From the NCBI GenBank assembly GCA_020741775.1, contig DYYG01000025.1, forward strand, positions 1 to 64,000: a stretch of 64,000 bases of DNA. The letters are read 5' to 3'. Origin of the DNA: Methylorubrum populi. GTDB taxonomy: Bacteria; Pseudomonadota; Alphaproteobacteria; Rhizobiales; Beijerinckiaceae. Every line of letters starts with the position of its first letter. Position 1 is the stretch's first letter. Under the pieces are notes generated by a model. It saw nothing but the letters and a program-made list of their open reading frames with translations, had not been told where the DNA came from and did no database searches. This document shows positions 16,757 to 25,980 of the stretch, in pieces. The position numbers and the translations under genes are program-made.

Positions 16757-16933
16757 CTATCTGAAATCCTTCGGAAAGTGAGCCGCGAACCAGGCAAATG
16801 CCTGCCAGCAGCCATAGAGGAGCAAGCAGGCCATCAAGCCAATGACGGCGATCCTGAGCCAGACCGCACCGTCCTGTCGATCAGGGCGCTCGGGCTGCAG
16901 CCCTTCCATCACTGCCTCCGCCGCAAGGTTCAT
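16757..16933 (-). CDS. Hypothetical small membrane protein
   Basis: 58 residues from ATG 16933, with a polar N-terminus and one transmembrane helix (LRIAVIGLMACLLLYGCWQAF) near the C-terminus. The frame stays open upstream to 17068, but that part reads as low-complexity noise. No strong ribosome-binding site is seen. It is supported mainly by the clean membrane segment. Confidence 0.45.
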   Translation of the reverse strand: MNLAAEAVMEGLQPERPDRQDGAVWLRIAVIGLMACLLLYGCWQAFAWFAAHFPKDFR

Positions 16934-17172
16934 CGGCCCGTAGACACGCCCGCGAACGCACGCATCCCCACCCGCCGGCCCACCATCGTGGACGTCGGCC
17001 AGCCGCCCCATCCAGACGGCCCGCGCAATCCGCCTCGGCGAGACGCTGTGCTGGGATCGGCCCGGCACCGGTCACCTGACAATCTTCACCCGGGGCAGAG
17101 AGCAGGCCGTTCGCTTGCCGCCAGCTTTGTAGCAAAGCCGGCGGCTGGTCTCCGAGGCGGCTCTGGCCGCTC

Positions 17173-17550
17173 TCACTGCTTCGTTGCCGCAGATCGCGCG
17201 GTCAGCTTGTTTCCGTCCGGATCGCGAAGATAAGCGACGAAGGATCCGTTCGGGCGCTCAGCCGGTGGACTTTCGATCGCGGTCCCGCCGTGCCGTGTGC
17301 CGGCCTCGTGCCACGCGCGAACATGGTCAGGGCTTGCGGCGGCGAGACCGATCGTCCCGCCATTGGCCGCGGTCGCCGGATTGCCATCGATCGGTTTCGT
17401 GATCATCAGCCGACTGCCCTCGTGGGCATAGATCAGCCTGCCCCTGGCATCCATTTCGCCGGGCGGGCCTCCTAACGCGGCAAAGGTGGCGTCGTAGAAG
17501 GTCCTGGCCCGCTCGAGATCGTTGCTGCCGATCATGACGTGAGTGAACAT
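17173..17550 (-). CDS. VOC-family (glyoxalase/bleomycin-resistance-like) protein
   Basis: A 125-residue single-module vicinal-oxygen-chelate protein. It starts with MFTHVMIGSNDLERARTFYDATFAALGG, has a central substrate-loop region and ends with the metal-ligand strand FVAYLRDPDGNKL. The His near the start and the Glu equivalents fit a metal-binding betaalphabetabetabeta pair. The substrate is unknown. It is a single gene, cytoplasmic. Confidence 0.88.
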   Translation of the reverse strand: MFTHVMIGSNDLERARTFYDATFAALGGPPGEMDARGRLIYAHEGSRLMITKPIDGNPATAANGGTIGLAAASPDHVRAWHEAGTRHGGTAIESPPAERPNGSFVAYLRDPDGNKLTARSAATKQ

Positions 17551-17674
17551 GTATCCTCGCGAGGAAGGGGCTGCGCGCTCATCGCAGGCGCCCGGTGAGC
17601 CAACCGGCTGATGGCATGGAACGGGCGATGGTCATCCGCGCACGTCCTTGCACAAGCGACCCTCGGCCGGTGTC

Positions 17675-18037
17675 TCAGGCCTCCGGCGCGCGTAAGCGCA
17701 TTCTGACAAAGCCGGCATGCGCTAGCATCACCATGACGACGACGAACGGAAGGGCGACGATCAGAGCCGCCAGCGGTTCATTGCCGATGAGCGCAGCGAG
17801 TGCATCCCGGAGGGCGATCAAGAACAGGACTAGCGAGGCGAGAACCAGCAGCAGCGCCCCGCCGAACAGCACCACGAGCAAGGTGAGCGCGCGCAGGTTG
17901 CCGCGGAATTCCGTTCGAGCCAGACGGAGCAGCTTGCCGAGATGGGCGCTGGCCTCACGGATCGCAGCGAGCATCAGGACGGCGGTGGTGCGGGGATCTC
18001 CGTCCGGTCGAGCTTTTGTGATGGTCCGTTCGCTCAC
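17675..18037 (-). CDS. Phage-holin-family / DUF1469-like membrane protein
   Basis: About 120 residues with an amphipathic N-terminal half and two transmembrane helices (LTLLVVLFGGALLLVLASLVLFL and the later LAALIVALPFVVVMVML). This matches the 'phage holin family / YqjE' group of bacterial membrane proteins, usually chromosomal and not lytic. GTG 18037 is chosen because AGGAAG precedes it at proper spacing; ATG 18076 is an in-frame alternative. Confidence 0.65.
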   Translation of the reverse strand: MSERTITKARPDGDPRTTAVLMLAAIREASAHLGKLLRLARTEFRGNLRALTLLVVLFGGALLLVLASLVLFLIALRDALAALIGNEPLAALIVALPFVVVMVMLAHAGFVRMRLRAPEA

Positions 18038-18120
18038 AGGTGCTTCCTCGATCGTCCCCACGTCCCTCGTAGGCATGAGGAGCACGTGCACGGCCATCAG
18101 GGTGGCCGCGGCCCTACAGC

Positions 18121-18227
18121 TAGAGCGCTCTCCGCCGAAGTGGATGCCGGTTCGGCGCAAGAGAGCGCGTCGATACAGAGGCTTAGAGCCGATCTCGATG
18201 GCACCGCGATCGGGATCGGCTCTCGCG
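18121..18227 (+). repeat. Interspersed repeat, copy C, with covarying hairpin
   Basis: Core GCGCTCTCCGCCGAAGTGG followed by GAGAGCGCG. A 14-bp hairpin is at 18186-18222 (GAGCCGATCTCGAT pairing with ATCGGGATCGGCTC, one G-T wobble). Compared with copy B, two stem pairs are swapped with pairing kept. Confidence 0.8.
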
Positions 18228-18446
18228 CGAGGCGTCCACGCGGCGACAGACGGGCCTGCCTCGTTCGCAGCGTGACGGTTCGCCAGCGGGGCGCCCCGCT
18301 GGCATTCATCAAGCCGCGCGCCCAACAGCGACCGCCATACTTGCCAGCGGAGCCGAGGAGTCGCAGTGTCAGCTTGGCCGTACACTGATCGGGTGTCTGC
18401 CGGGGTAGGGCCCCCTCGGGGTGCGGGATATGGGAAGTCCGGAAGC

Positions 18447-19157
18447 ATGGCGATGAATGGTGATCACGCCGATGCCGGCGGTTGGGCCGACACCGCTCTG
18501 TCCGGTCGTCGGGCACCGCTTCTGGGCCGCCGCTCGTTTCTGGCCGGCTCGGCCGCCAGCGTCGGCGCGCTCGCGCTCGGCGGCTGCGTGACGTCCGACA
18601 GCGCCATGCTGGCAGAGGCGGCGAAGGTCTACGGGCCTCTGCCGGACGAGAAATTCCCGATCCCAGCGGTCGATCTCAGCAAGGTCGATCCGAAATATTA
18701 CCGCCGGACGGTTCGGTACGAGACCAAGGAAGCGCCCGGAACGATCGTCGTCGATCCGCGCAACTACTACGTCTACCGCATCGAGGACGGCGGCTCCGCG
18801 ACCCGCTACGGTGCCAATGTCGGACGCGACGGGTTCCTATGGAGCGGCGACGCTTATGTCGGCCGCAAGTCCGAATGGGCAACCTGGACACCGCCCAAGG
18901 AGATGATCCGGCGTCAGCCCGAGGCCGCTAAATATGCCCGAGGCATGCCGGGCGGCCTCGACAACCCGCTCGGTGCCCGCACCCTGCATCTCTACCAGAA
19001 CGGCGCCTACACGCTCTATACGATCTATGCCAGCAGCGAGCCCGAATCGATCGGCAGCGGCATCACGAGCGGCTGTGTCGGCCTGCTCAGTCAGGATATG
19101 ATCCACCTCTACGCGCGAACCCCGGTCAAGACGAAGGTGGTGGTTTTGCCGGCTTGA
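18447..19157 (+). CDS. L,D-transpeptidase (YkuD family), Tat-type lipoprotein
   Basis: 236 residues from ATG 18447 (ATG 18453 is also possible). A twin-arginine motif (GRRSFLAGS) leads into a lipobox LALGGC with Cys47, predicting an exported lipoprotein. The YkuD catalytic segment is IGSGITSGCVGLLSQDMIHLY with nucleophile C210. Such enzymes make 3-3 peptidoglycan cross-links or attach proteins to the wall. The usual His is replaced in a YASSEPESIGSG context, as in many alphaproteobacterial members. It is a single gene between two repeat copies. Confidence 0.9.
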   Translation: MAMNGDHADAGGWADTALSGRRAPLLGRRSFLAGSAASVGALALGGCVTSDSAMLAEAAKVYGPLPDEKFPIPAVDLSKVDPKYYRRTVRYETKEAPGTIVVDPRNYYVYRIEDGGSATRYGANVGRDGFLWSGDAYVGRKSEWATWTPPKEMIRRQPEAAKYARGMPGGLDNPLGARTLHLYQNGAYTLYTIYASSEPESIGSGITSGCVGLLSQDMIHLYARTPVKTKVVVLPA

Positions 19158-19254
19158 AGCCGTGCCCGGCCACGCTGGGTCGGATCCCATCTCCAGTTCT
19201 TGTTGTGATGGGCTTTCGACGAACCGGTCTCCATGTCGTCGGAAAGCACTCGAG
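19158..19254 (-). repeat. Interspersed repeat, copy D (inverted)
   Basis: Reverse orientation. It begins GCCGTGCCCGGCC next to the stop of the transpeptidase gene and ends with a degenerate inverted core (GAACCGGTCTCC, then GTCGTCGGAAAGCACT). Its middle matches the tail of copy A. Confidence 0.65.
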
Positions 19255-19441
19255 CGGAAAGCGTCGGCCCTGCAGCACCCGTTTCCGGATGCCGCGCTGA
19301 GGGTGGTCGGACGCGCAGCCGAGCCCTCTTGCGTTCCCCCCGTCGGCTTTGCCACCGGCATCGGCGCGCGGTGGCGCCGAGGGCTGGCATCCGTCGGCCT
19401 GCCTCGTTCGATCTCATCCTGCACAGCGCTCTGATCGAGGC

Positions 19442-20101
19442 ATGACATCCCAGCCCACTCTCTTCGACGAGGCCTCGGCGCGCCTGCCGCTCTTCGACAC
19501 GCTGCCCGAGGATGTCATCGAACGGCTCGCCGCCGCCGGCTTTGGGCGCGGGCTCCTGACGGCCGCGATCCGGGCCCGGCTCCGTAAGGCCGGCTTCCTC
19601 GACATGGGAATGCTGGCGCGCGCGACGCCAACCGCTCTGATGGCGGTGCGCAAGATCGGCCCGGTGCGTGTCGACGCGATCCGGATTCACGTGCTCGGAG
19701 AGCTCGCGCGGCTTGTTCCCGGCGCGAGAGCGATGCACGACAAGGATACGACGGACCGGCGTCGCTTGGATCGGCTCCGCTCCATGCCGGCAGAATGGCT
19801 TCCCTTTGGCGCGGCCGTCCTCGAGCGGCTCGGCCCATCCGGGCCGACCTGGGCCGATTTCGCCCTGATGCGGCGCGTGGAGGCCGGGCGGATGCTCGGG
19901 ATCGTCGCTGCGGATCTCGACGAGATCGTCTCAGCCCTCGCGCGCGTCCTGATGCCGAGCCAGCCGCACATCCGATCCGCGTCTGCCTCGCAGGAGGACG
20001 ATGCCGCGCAGGATGCGAGAGCGAGGCAGGAGCGCGCCGAAGAACTGCGGGAGCGAGATCGTGAATGGGACGAGGCGGCCCCCGCGAGGGGTGGCCGGTA
20101 G
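19442..20101 (+). CDS. Hypothetical protein with helix-hairpin-helix-like motif
   Basis: A 219-residue soluble protein. A segment near residues 55-75 (LMAVRKIGPVRVDAIRIHVL) resembles the helix-hairpin-helix found in DNA-binding proteins and the RNA polymerase alpha C-terminus. The C-terminus is very charged (RARQERAEELRERDREWDE). ATG 19442 is the first start after a noisy upstream extension. No family is recognised with confidence; nucleic-acid binding is a guess from the motif. Confidence 0.6.
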   Translation: MTSQPTLFDEASARLPLFDTLPEDVIERLAAAGFGRGLLTAAIRARLRKAGFLDMGMLARATPTALMAVRKIGPVRVDAIRIHVLGELARLVPGARAMHDKDTTDRRRLDRLRSMPAEWLPFGAAVLERLGPSGPTWADFALMRRVEAGRMLGIVAADLDEIVSALARVLMPSQPHIRSASASQEDDAAQDARARQERAEELRERDREWDEAAPARGGR

Positions 20102-20203
20102 AAGCTGGCATCCTGTTGCAACCATGACGACCGACCGAGGGACGCGTTACCGCCTCAACGGTGTTCCAGACGCAGCTCGCCCGTGTCGGGCTGAGGGGGC
20201 AGC

Positions 20204-20305
20204 ATGTTTGGAGCAGAGGTTTTTGTGGCGCTCGCGGGCATCGTTGGGGCGATCGCGTTCATGCTGGCGGGGAGTCCGGCTTCGGACCGCTTCCTGCCCT
20301 GGTGA
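20204..20305 (+). CDS. Possible small membrane peptide (33 aa)
   Basis: ATG 20204 follows GAGGGGGCAGC, a good ribosome-binding site. The product MFGAEVFVALAGIVGAIAF plus MLAGSPASDRFLPW has one hydrophobic helix. Nothing else supports it. Confidence 0.4.
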   Translation: MFGAEVFVALAGIVGAIAFMLAGSPASDRFLPW

Positions 20306-20433
20306 GGCGGCGGCACGAGCCGGCAAATCAGCCTTAACGAAGGGCTAACCACATCCGAACAGGGCGCGGAAACCATCGCAGTCATGGGCGTTAGCCGGGC
20401 ACTGAGATTCAGGCCGGCACACGAGCACCCGCG

Positions 20434-20508
20434 ATGACCATCACCGTCTTCGATCCGATCAGCGGCCAGATGGTCACGATTCGCGTGCCGGCCCCACAGC
20501 CGCGCTGA
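20434..20508 (+). CDS. Possible small peptide (24 aa)
   Basis: MTITVFDPISGQMVTIRVPA plus PQPR from ATG 20434 to TGA 20508. It is a beta-strand-like, ordinary-composition sequence in a gap that otherwise lacks genes. Evidence is weak. Confidence 0.3.
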   Translation: MTITVFDPISGQMVTIRVPAPQPR

Positions 20509-20541
20509 TCCTGCCACTCTTGCCCCGCCCGAACCGCGACG

Positions 20542-20697
20542 ATGATTGGTCTTCCTCTCTATCGCCTGCTGATTGCGATCGGCCTCGTGCTGTCGAGCGC
20601 GGCGGCCACCACGCGCCTCGGCCACGCCGAACCGAAGACGGCCTGCGGAAGTGAGGCCAATGTGAGCGTCTGCCATGGCCCGAATGCCTCGCGCTGA
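20542..20697 (+). CDS. Small secreted protein (51 aa) with signal peptide and two cysteines
   Basis: From ATG 20542: an N-terminal signal peptide (LYRLLIAIGLVLSSAAA) with likely cleavage near GHAE, leaving about 22 residues with two cysteines (KTACGSEANVSVCHG) that could form a disulfide. The clean signal peptide and the stop at 20697 make it the best of the small ORFs in this gap. No homologue is recalled. Confidence 0.45.
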   Translation: MIGLPLYRLLIAIGLVLSSAAATTRLGHAEPKTACGSEANVSVCHGPNASR

Positions 20698-20963
20698 ACG
20701 CGGATGCCGAGCGACGTGCGGACGTTCTTCCGGCCGAGGGGGGATGAGCGTGTCCGCGGTCTCGTCGTCCACGGGGAAGGCGGGTCGCATTCCGACCGCG
20801 CGCCCCGCGATGTCAGCGGAGATGCGTTGGATGAGCTGATGGAATGGGGAGCCGGGACGCTTCAACGGACGAGGCATGTCGCACGTCGCTGTTGTACAGC
20901 GAGGCAATTCCATACCCGTTCAACACTGAAAGCTTATTGCGGATCAGCGCTTTAGGCCGCTGA

Positions 20964-21048
20964 TGGTGCCCAGGAAAGGACTCGAACCTTCACCTCTTGC
21001 GAGACTGGTACCTGAAACCAGCGCGTCTACCAATTCCGCCACCTGGGC
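20964..21048 (-). tRNA. tRNA-Leu (anticodon CAG)
   Basis: The minus strand folds into a class II tRNA: acceptor GCCCAGG pairing with CCTGGGC, anticodon loop TTCAGGT (CAG) on a CTGGT/ACCAG stem, a variable arm, T-loop GTTCGAGTC, discriminator A and an encoded CCA. It reads CUG codons. No integrase or repeated tRNA end is seen nearby. Confidence 0.97.
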
Positions 21049-21199
21049 GCCGGGTCGCTTGCGACCGGCGATGGGGTTCGTTTAGGGGGCGGCGGCGAAG
21101 GCGTCAATCGTTGTTTCGCCTGCCGCCCGCCAAAAATATCGAAGCCGGTGCTTGCGGCGCGGGAGCAACACTCTCCGCGCCGCCTCGGAGGCCGTGGCC

Positions 21200-22609
21200 T
21201 CAGTTGTGCCACTCGCGGATGTCGACGAAGCGGCCGGCCACCGCCGCCGCCGCTGCCATGGCGGGGGAGACGAGGTGCGTGCGCCCGCGCGGTCCCTGGC
21301 GGCCCTCGAAATTGCGGTTCGAGGTCGAGGCGCAGCGCTCGCCGGGCCGCAGCTTGTCCGGGTTCATGCCGAGGCACATCGAGCAGCCGGGCTCGCGCCA
21401 GTCGAAGCCCGCCGCCTTGAGGATGCGGTCGATCCCTTCGGCCTCGGCCTGCGCCTTCACCAGGCCGGAGCCCGGCACCACCATCGCCGAGACGCCGTCA
21501 TGCACCTTGCGGCCCTCGACCATCTTGGCGACGATGCGCAGATCCTCGATGCGGCCGTTGGTGCAGGAGCCGATGAACACCCGGTCCAGGGTGAGATCGG
21601 TCATCTTCGTGCCCGGCGTCAGGCCCATATAGGCCAGGGCCTTCTCCTTGGACTGGCGCTTGTTCTCGTCGGCGATCTGCGCCGGATCGGGCACCGTGCC
21701 GAGAATCGAGACGATGTCCTCCGGGCTCGTGCCCCAGGAGACGAGCGGGGGGAGGTTGCCCGCGTCGAGGCGGATCTCCCGGTCGAAATGCGCCCCCTCG
21801 TCCGTCGCCAGGCTCTCCCAGTAGCGGCGGGCGGCGTCGAACGCCGCGCCCTTGGGCGCCTTCGGACGGTCCTTGACGTAGGCGTAGGTGGTCTCGTCGG
21901 GGGCGACCATGCCGGCGCGGGCACCGCCCTCGATCGACATGTTGCAGATCGTCATCCGCCCCTCCATCGACAGGGAGCGGATCGCCTCGCCGGCATATTC
22001 GATGACGTGGCCGGTGCCGCCGGCGGTGCCGATCTCGCCGATGATCGCCAGGATGATGTCCTTGGCGGTCACGCCCGGCGCCAGGCTGCCATCGACGGTG
22101 ATGCGCATGTTCTTGGCCTTGCGCTGGATCAGCGTCTGGGTGGCGAGCACGTGCTCGACCTCCGAGGTGCCGATGCCGTGGGCCAGTGCCCCGAAGGCGC
22201 CATGCGTCGAGGTGTGGCTGTCGCCGCAGACGATGGTCTGGCCCGGCAGGGTGAAGCCCTGCTCCGGCCCGATGATGTGGACGATGCCCTGGCGCCGGTC
22301 GAGGGCATCGTAGAACTCGATGCCGAAATCGCGCACGTTCTCGGCGAGCGCCTCCAGCTGGGTGCGGCTCTCAGGATCCTCGATGCCCTTGCTGCGGTCC
22401 GAGGTCTGCACGTTGTGATCGACCACGGCGAGCGTCTTGCCCGGCGCGCGCACCTTGCGGCCGGCCACGCGAAGCCCCTCGAAGGCCTGGGGGCTCGTCA
22501 CCTCATGCACGAGGTGGCGGTCGATGTAGAGGAGGGCGGAGCCGTCCGGCTGAACATCGACGACGTGGTCGTCCCAGATCTTGTCGTAGAGAGTGCGCGG
22601 CGCGGTCAT
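21200..22609 (-). CDS. leuC: 3-isopropylmalate dehydratase large subunit
   Basis: A 469-residue aconitase-family enzyme that interconverts 2- and 3-isopropylmalate in leucine biosynthesis together with LeuD. Fe-S ligand cysteines appear in IGSCTNGR and [11 protein letters not shown]. Substrate and active-site segments are typical ([31 protein letters not shown]). ATG 22609 gives the usual length (E. coli LeuC has 466 residues); the longer upstream frame is noise. leuD is not adjacent. The downstream neighbour is tRNA-Leu. Confidence 0.96.
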   Translation of the reverse strand: MTAPRTLYDKIWDDHVVDVQPDGSALLYIDRHLVHEVTSPQAFEGLRVAGRKVRAPGKTLAVVDHNVQTSDRSKGIEDPESRTQLEALAENVRDFGIEFYDALDRRQGIVHIIGPEQGFTLPGQTIVCGDSHTSTHGAFGALAHGIGTSEVEHVLATQTLIQRKAKNMRITVDGSLAPGVTAKDIILAIIGEIGTAGGTGHVIEYAGEAIRSLSMEGRMTICNMSIEGGARAGMVAPDETTYAYVKDRPKAPKGAAFDAARRYWESLATDEGAHFDREIRLDAGNLPPLVSWGTSPEDIVSILGTVPDPAQIADENKRQSKEKALAYMGLTPGTKMTDLTLDRVFIGSCTNGRIEDLRIVAKMVEGRKVHDGVSAMVVPGSGLVKAQAEAEGIDRILKAAGFDWREPGCSMCLGMNPDKLRPGERCASTSNRNFEGRQGPRGRTHLVSPAMAAAAAVAGRFVDIREWHN

Positions 22610-22855
22610 GGTGCGGCTATTCTGACGAGTTGAGGGCTCCATCGCGGAAAACGCCCCCGCCGGGCCGCGAAAGCCTGCGGCCGGACCTTGGGGAATATCC
22701 GGAAGAGATCCTTGTGTAATGCTCCTCCGGCGATTTCGGAAGGGCGGCAACGCACATGACACTTTTGCCGCGTGCCCGCGCATCGGCTGGACCGGCGCCC
22801 GGCGCGGCCTTACTCCGGCTTCGTCGTTCGATCATCGCCGGGAGGGCGTGAGCCG

Positions 22856-23827
22856 GTGCCGCCAGACGAGACGCCCGAGATCCTGCTGATCCGGCAGACC
22901 CGCCCCGACGTGGCCGGGCGGCTGTCCGAGCGGTTCCGCCTCCACCGGTTGGAGGAGGCGCCCGACCGTGATGCTTTCCTCGACGCGGCGGGCCCGCGCA
23001 TCCGGGGGCTCGCGGTCGGGGCGATGTGCCCGATCGATGCTCGGCTGTTCGACCGGCTGACGCGGCTCGAGATCGTGGCGAGCTTCGGCGTCGGCTACGA
23101 CACCATCGACGTGGCGGAGGCCCATCGCCGCGGCATCGTCGTCACCAACACACCGGACGTGCTCTCCGACGAGGTCGCCGATCTCGCCCTGGGCCTCCTG
23201 CTCGCCACCATCCGTCGTATTCCGCAGGCAGACCGCTACCTGCGAGCCGGGCGCTGGCGGGAGGGCAGCTTCCCGCTCACCACCAGCCTGAGGGAGCGCC
23301 GGGTCGGCATCCTCGGCCTCGGGCGGATCGGGCGGGCCATCGCTCAGCGGCTCGAAGGGTTCGGCGTGTCGATCGCCTATCATGGCCGGACGCCGCAGGC
23401 GGACGTGGCCTACGCCTATCACGACAGCCTGCTCGGGCTGGCGAAGGCCGTTGACGTGCTGATCGTCGCCTCTCCCGGCGGGCCGGGCACGCGCGGCCTC
23501 GTCGATGCGGCGGTGCTGGCGGCGCTCGGGCCGGAAGGCATCGTCGTCAACATCGCCCGCGGCAGCGTGATCGACGAGGCCGCGCTGATCGCCGCCCTGA
23601 CGGCGGGAACGATCCACGGGGCCGGGCTCGACGTGTTCGAGAACGAGCCGCAGGTGCCGCAGGCGCTGGTCGATCTCGATCAGGTGGTGCTGCTGCCGCA
23701 TGTCGGCTCGGGCTCGCACCATACCCGGGCGGCGATGGGCCGGGTGCTGACCGACAACCTGTTTTCCTGGTTCGACGGCAAGGGCCCGGTGACGCCGGTG
23801 CCGGAGACGCCCTGGACGGGCCGATGA
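22856..23827 (+). CDS. D-isomer-specific 2-hydroxyacid dehydrogenase
   Basis: A 323-residue NAD(P)H-dependent 2-ketoacid reductase of the glyoxylate/hydroxypyruvate reductase type. Rossmann motif GLGRIGRAIAQRLEGFG, catalytic Arg in NIARGSVIDE, Glu in FENEP and His in LPHVGSGS are all present. GTG 22856 is preferred because GGAGGG lies just upstream and family sequence starts there. In a methylotroph such a reductase could serve hydroxypyruvate or glyoxylate metabolism, which is inferred. It overlaps the next gene by 4 bp (ATGA). Confidence 0.9.
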   Translation: MPPDETPEILLIRQTRPDVAGRLSERFRLHRLEEAPDRDAFLDAAGPRIRGLAVGAMCPIDARLFDRLTRLEIVASFGVGYDTIDVAEAHRRGIVVTNTPDVLSDEVADLALGLLLATIRRIPQADRYLRAGRWREGSFPLTTSLRERRVGILGLGRIGRAIAQRLEGFGVSIAYHGRTPQADVAYAYHDSLLGLAKAVDVLIVASPGGPGTRGLVDAAVLAALGPEGIVVNIARGSVIDEAALIAALTAGTIHGAGLDVFENEPQVPQALVDLDQVVLLPHVGSGSHHTRAAMGRVLTDNLFSWFDGKGPVTPVPETPWTGR

Positions 23828-24717
23828 CGAGGGGGCGGACGATGAGGATGCGGGTCGTGGCGGCGCTGGCCGTGCTGGCGCTGGCGGGCGGGGCCGCCAA
23901 GGCACAGGATCCGGTGCAAGACAAGGCACAGGACAAGGCACAGGACCAAGCGCCCGCCTCGGATCCGGCTCCGGTCCCGCCGGCGCCTTCCGCCCCGGCG
24001 GGTGGGCTCGCGACCCTGCCCGATACCCTGGCGGGCGCCGCCGGCACCTGGGATCTCTCCCTGGAGGGCGGGATGCGGCGCTGCGTGCTGACGCTGGCCC
24101 TGGATACCAGTCCGAACGGACGGGTGGTGCGCTTTCCCGCCGGCTGCCGCCGGGCGCTGCCGATCCTGGCCGGGATCGGCGGCTGGCTGTTCACCGGTGA
24201 CGAGGGCATCCGCCTCGTCGACCGGAACGCGCGGCCCCTGCTCGCCTTCGCCAAGAGCCCGGACGGGATGAGTCTCGGCGCCACCGCCGAGAACGGCGAG
24301 CGGTACAACCTCGTGCCCCTGCAGATCGCCGCGAGCCGGCCGCCCATCCCCGGCGCGGCCGCTGCCGCGCCGGTCGCGACGGCGGAGCCCGGCGCCCCGG
24401 CTCCGGCCGCTCCTGCGGAAGGCCCGGCCCTGGGCCTCTACGCCCTGGACCGTGCCACGCAGAAGGATGTCTGCCGCCTCGAATTCTCCGCTCCGACCGA
24501 GGCGGAGAAGGAGGGGGCCGCCGTGCGGGTGCTGCCGGATTGCCGCGACAGCGGGATCACCGTGTTCGATCCCGTGAGCTGGCGCTTCGCCAACGGCCAT
24601 CTCACCCTCAAATCCCGCCGTGGCCACGCGGTGAATCTCGTGGCGATCGGGGAGGGGCGCTGGCGGCGCGACCCCGAGATCGGCGTCACCCTGGTGCTGC
24701 GGAAGGTCGAGCCTTAG
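23824..24717 (+). CDS. AprI/Inh-type metalloprotease-inhibitor-domain protein, two domains
   Basis: A 297-residue secreted protein. A signal peptide ([20 protein letters not shown]) is followed by a Pro/Ala/Gln/Asp-rich linker, a first AprI/Inh-like beta-barrel (about 65-170, with the Cys pair RRCVLTL...AGCRRAL), a second linker and a second such domain (about 205-297, VCRLEF...DCRDSG). The Inh family inhibits secreted serralysin metalloproteases. No serralysin is adjacent and two domains are unusual, so an inhibitor role is only suggested. It overlaps the dehydrogenase gene by 4 bp. Confidence 0.75.
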   Translation: MTRGRTMRMRVVAALAVLALAGGAAKAQDPVQDKAQDKAQDQAPASDPAPVPPAPSAPAGGLATLPDTLAGAAGTWDLSLEGGMRRCVLTLALDTSPNGRVVRFPAGCRRALPILAGIGGWLFTGDEGIRLVDRNARPLLAFAKSPDGMSLGATAENGERYNLVPLQIAASRPPIPGAAAAAPVATAEPGAPAPAAPAEGPALGLYALDRATQKDVCRLEFSAPTEAEKEGAAVRVLPDCRDSGITVFDPVSWRFANGHLTLKSRRGHAVNLVAIGEGRWRRDPEIGVTLVLRKVEP

Positions 24718-24815
24718 CCGTGCCCGATCGCGGTGCAATCGAGCCCGGCTCTCCGCCCGTGTTGTGACGCGCTTTCTTGCGCCGGCCCGGTCTCCACGTC
24801 GGCGGGAAGCGCTCA
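24714..24815 (-). repeat. Interspersed repeat, copy E (inverted)
   Basis: Begins AGCCGTGCCCGAT at the stop codon of the preceding gene, with an imperfect hairpin partner ATCGAGCCCGGCT. It then has TTGTGACGCGCTTTC and an inverted core CCGGTCTCCACGTCGGCGGG ending AAGCGCT. It fills most of the gap before the convergent TSUP gene. Confidence 0.75.
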
Positions 24816-24840
24816 AGGGCCGGAGACCCGAGGGCGCGCT

Positions 24841-25593
24841 TCAGAACAGCGGCCGCAGGGCGAGGTGGAGCCCGAGAGCCAGCAGGCCGAGGAAGAAGCA
24901 GCGGCGGAACACCCGCTCGCTGACCCGGCCCCGGACCCAGCCGCCGAGCACCATGCCGATTCCGGCGGGGACGAGGGCGAGGAGGGAGATGCCGGCCATG
25001 TTCAGGGACAGGGCGCCGCCGCCCGCCAGGGCCACGGCCAGCGCCACGGTGGAGACGGTGAAGGACAGGCCGAGCGCCTGGATCAGGTCGTCCTTGGTCA
25101 GCCCCAGCGCGCTGAGATAGGGCGCGGAGGGAAAGGACGAGACGGCGGTGGCGGCCGTCACCAGCCCCGTCGCGGCGCCGATGACCGGCCCGAGCCAGCG
25201 TTCCATGGTGGGCGGGACGTGGAGCTTGAGGGCGGCGAGGCCGACCGCGGCATAGGCGATCAGGGCGAGCCCGAGGAAGACGGTGGCCTGGACGCCGTAA
25301 TGGCCGTGCAGGATGGCCGCCGCGACCAGGGTGCCGACCACGCTCGCCGCCAGCATCGGCCAGAGCCGGCGCAGCAGGATGCCGAAGCGCGGGCCGGCGA
25401 CGAGCTGCCAGACATTGGTGACGAAGGCCGGCACGACGAGCAGGGCCGCCGCCTGGACCGGCGCCATCACGAGGCTCAGGAGCCCCATGGCCACGGGCGG
25501 CAGGCCGAGCCCGACCATGCCCTTGACGAAGCCGGCGAGCAGGAAGGCGGAGGCCGCCACGGCGAGGGGCAGGGGTTCAAGGCTGAAGGTCAT
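24841..25593 (-). CDS. TSUP-family (TauE/SafE) sulfite/sulfonate-type permease
   Basis: A 250-residue membrane protein with about eight helices. The two-repeat TSUP signature is seen as GFVKGMVGLGLPPVAMGLLS near the N-terminus and a second glycine-rich half (AATGLVTAATAVSSFPSAPYL) mid-protein. The family exports or imports sulfite, sulfoacetate or small organosulfur anions. It is divergent, with a small gene between, from a LysR regulator at 25981 that may control it. The substrate is not determined by sequence. Confidence 0.88.
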   Translation of the reverse strand: MTFSLEPLPLAVAASAFLLAGFVKGMVGLGLPPVAMGLLSLVMAPVQAAALLVVPAFVTNVWQLVAGPRFGILLRRLWPMLAASVVGTLVAAAILHGHYGVQATVFLGLALIAYAAVGLAALKLHVPPTMERWLGPVIGAATGLVTAATAVSSFPSAPYLSALGLTKDDLIQALGLSFTVSTVALAVALAGGGALSLNMAGISLLALVPAGIGMVLGGWVRGRVSERVFRRCFFLGLLALGLHLALRPLF

Positions 25594-25620
25594 GCTCGGT
25601 CTGATGAATGGGGACGGGAA

Positions 25621-25857
25621 TCAGTCGTGGAGCAGCATGTCGCGGTAGAGGGCCTGCCGCTCGGCCTCAGCCTCGGCCGCTCCGGTGACCGCCGGGGCGA
25701 CGGCCGGCCGGGTCACGGCCGCCTGCGGTGCCGCCGCCGGATGGTCGGCCTCGTGCCGGAGGATCACGACCAGGGCGGTGAGCCCCGCCAGCAGCAGGGT
25801 CGCGGTGTCGAGCAGGGTATCGCTCGCGGCGGAGGTGGTGCGTGCGGGCTGGGCCAT
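25621..25857 (-). CDS. Hypothetical small membrane-anchored protein
   Basis: 78 residues from ATG 25857: an N-terminal transmembrane helix (LLDTATLLLAGLTALVVIL) and an Ala-rich soluble tail ending QALYRDMLLHD. It lies 27 bp upstream of the TSUP gene on the same strand, so the two are probably co-transcribed. No family is recognised. Confidence 0.6.
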   Translation of the reverse strand: MAQPARTTSAASDTLLDTATLLLAGLTALVVILRHEADHPAAAPQAAVTRPAVAPAVTGAAEAEAERQALYRDMLLHD

Positions 25858-25980
25858 GGACGAAGAGTGGCACGCTCCGGGCCTGCGACAATGCGGAAGT
25901 GAGGAAGCCACCCTTCGGCTGAGCCGAAGGATCGCATGAGAAAGCTTGCCGGGCGGCGCGTCTGCGCCGACGATCCGGCC

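Noticed and set aside
17675-18037. Prophage remnant suggested by a holin-family protein
   Set aside because: No other phage gene is nearby, and this family is commonly chromosomal with no lysis role.
20964-21048. tRNA-Leu as an integration site of a genomic island
   Set aside because: No integrase gene and no repeated tRNA 3' end is seen on either side.
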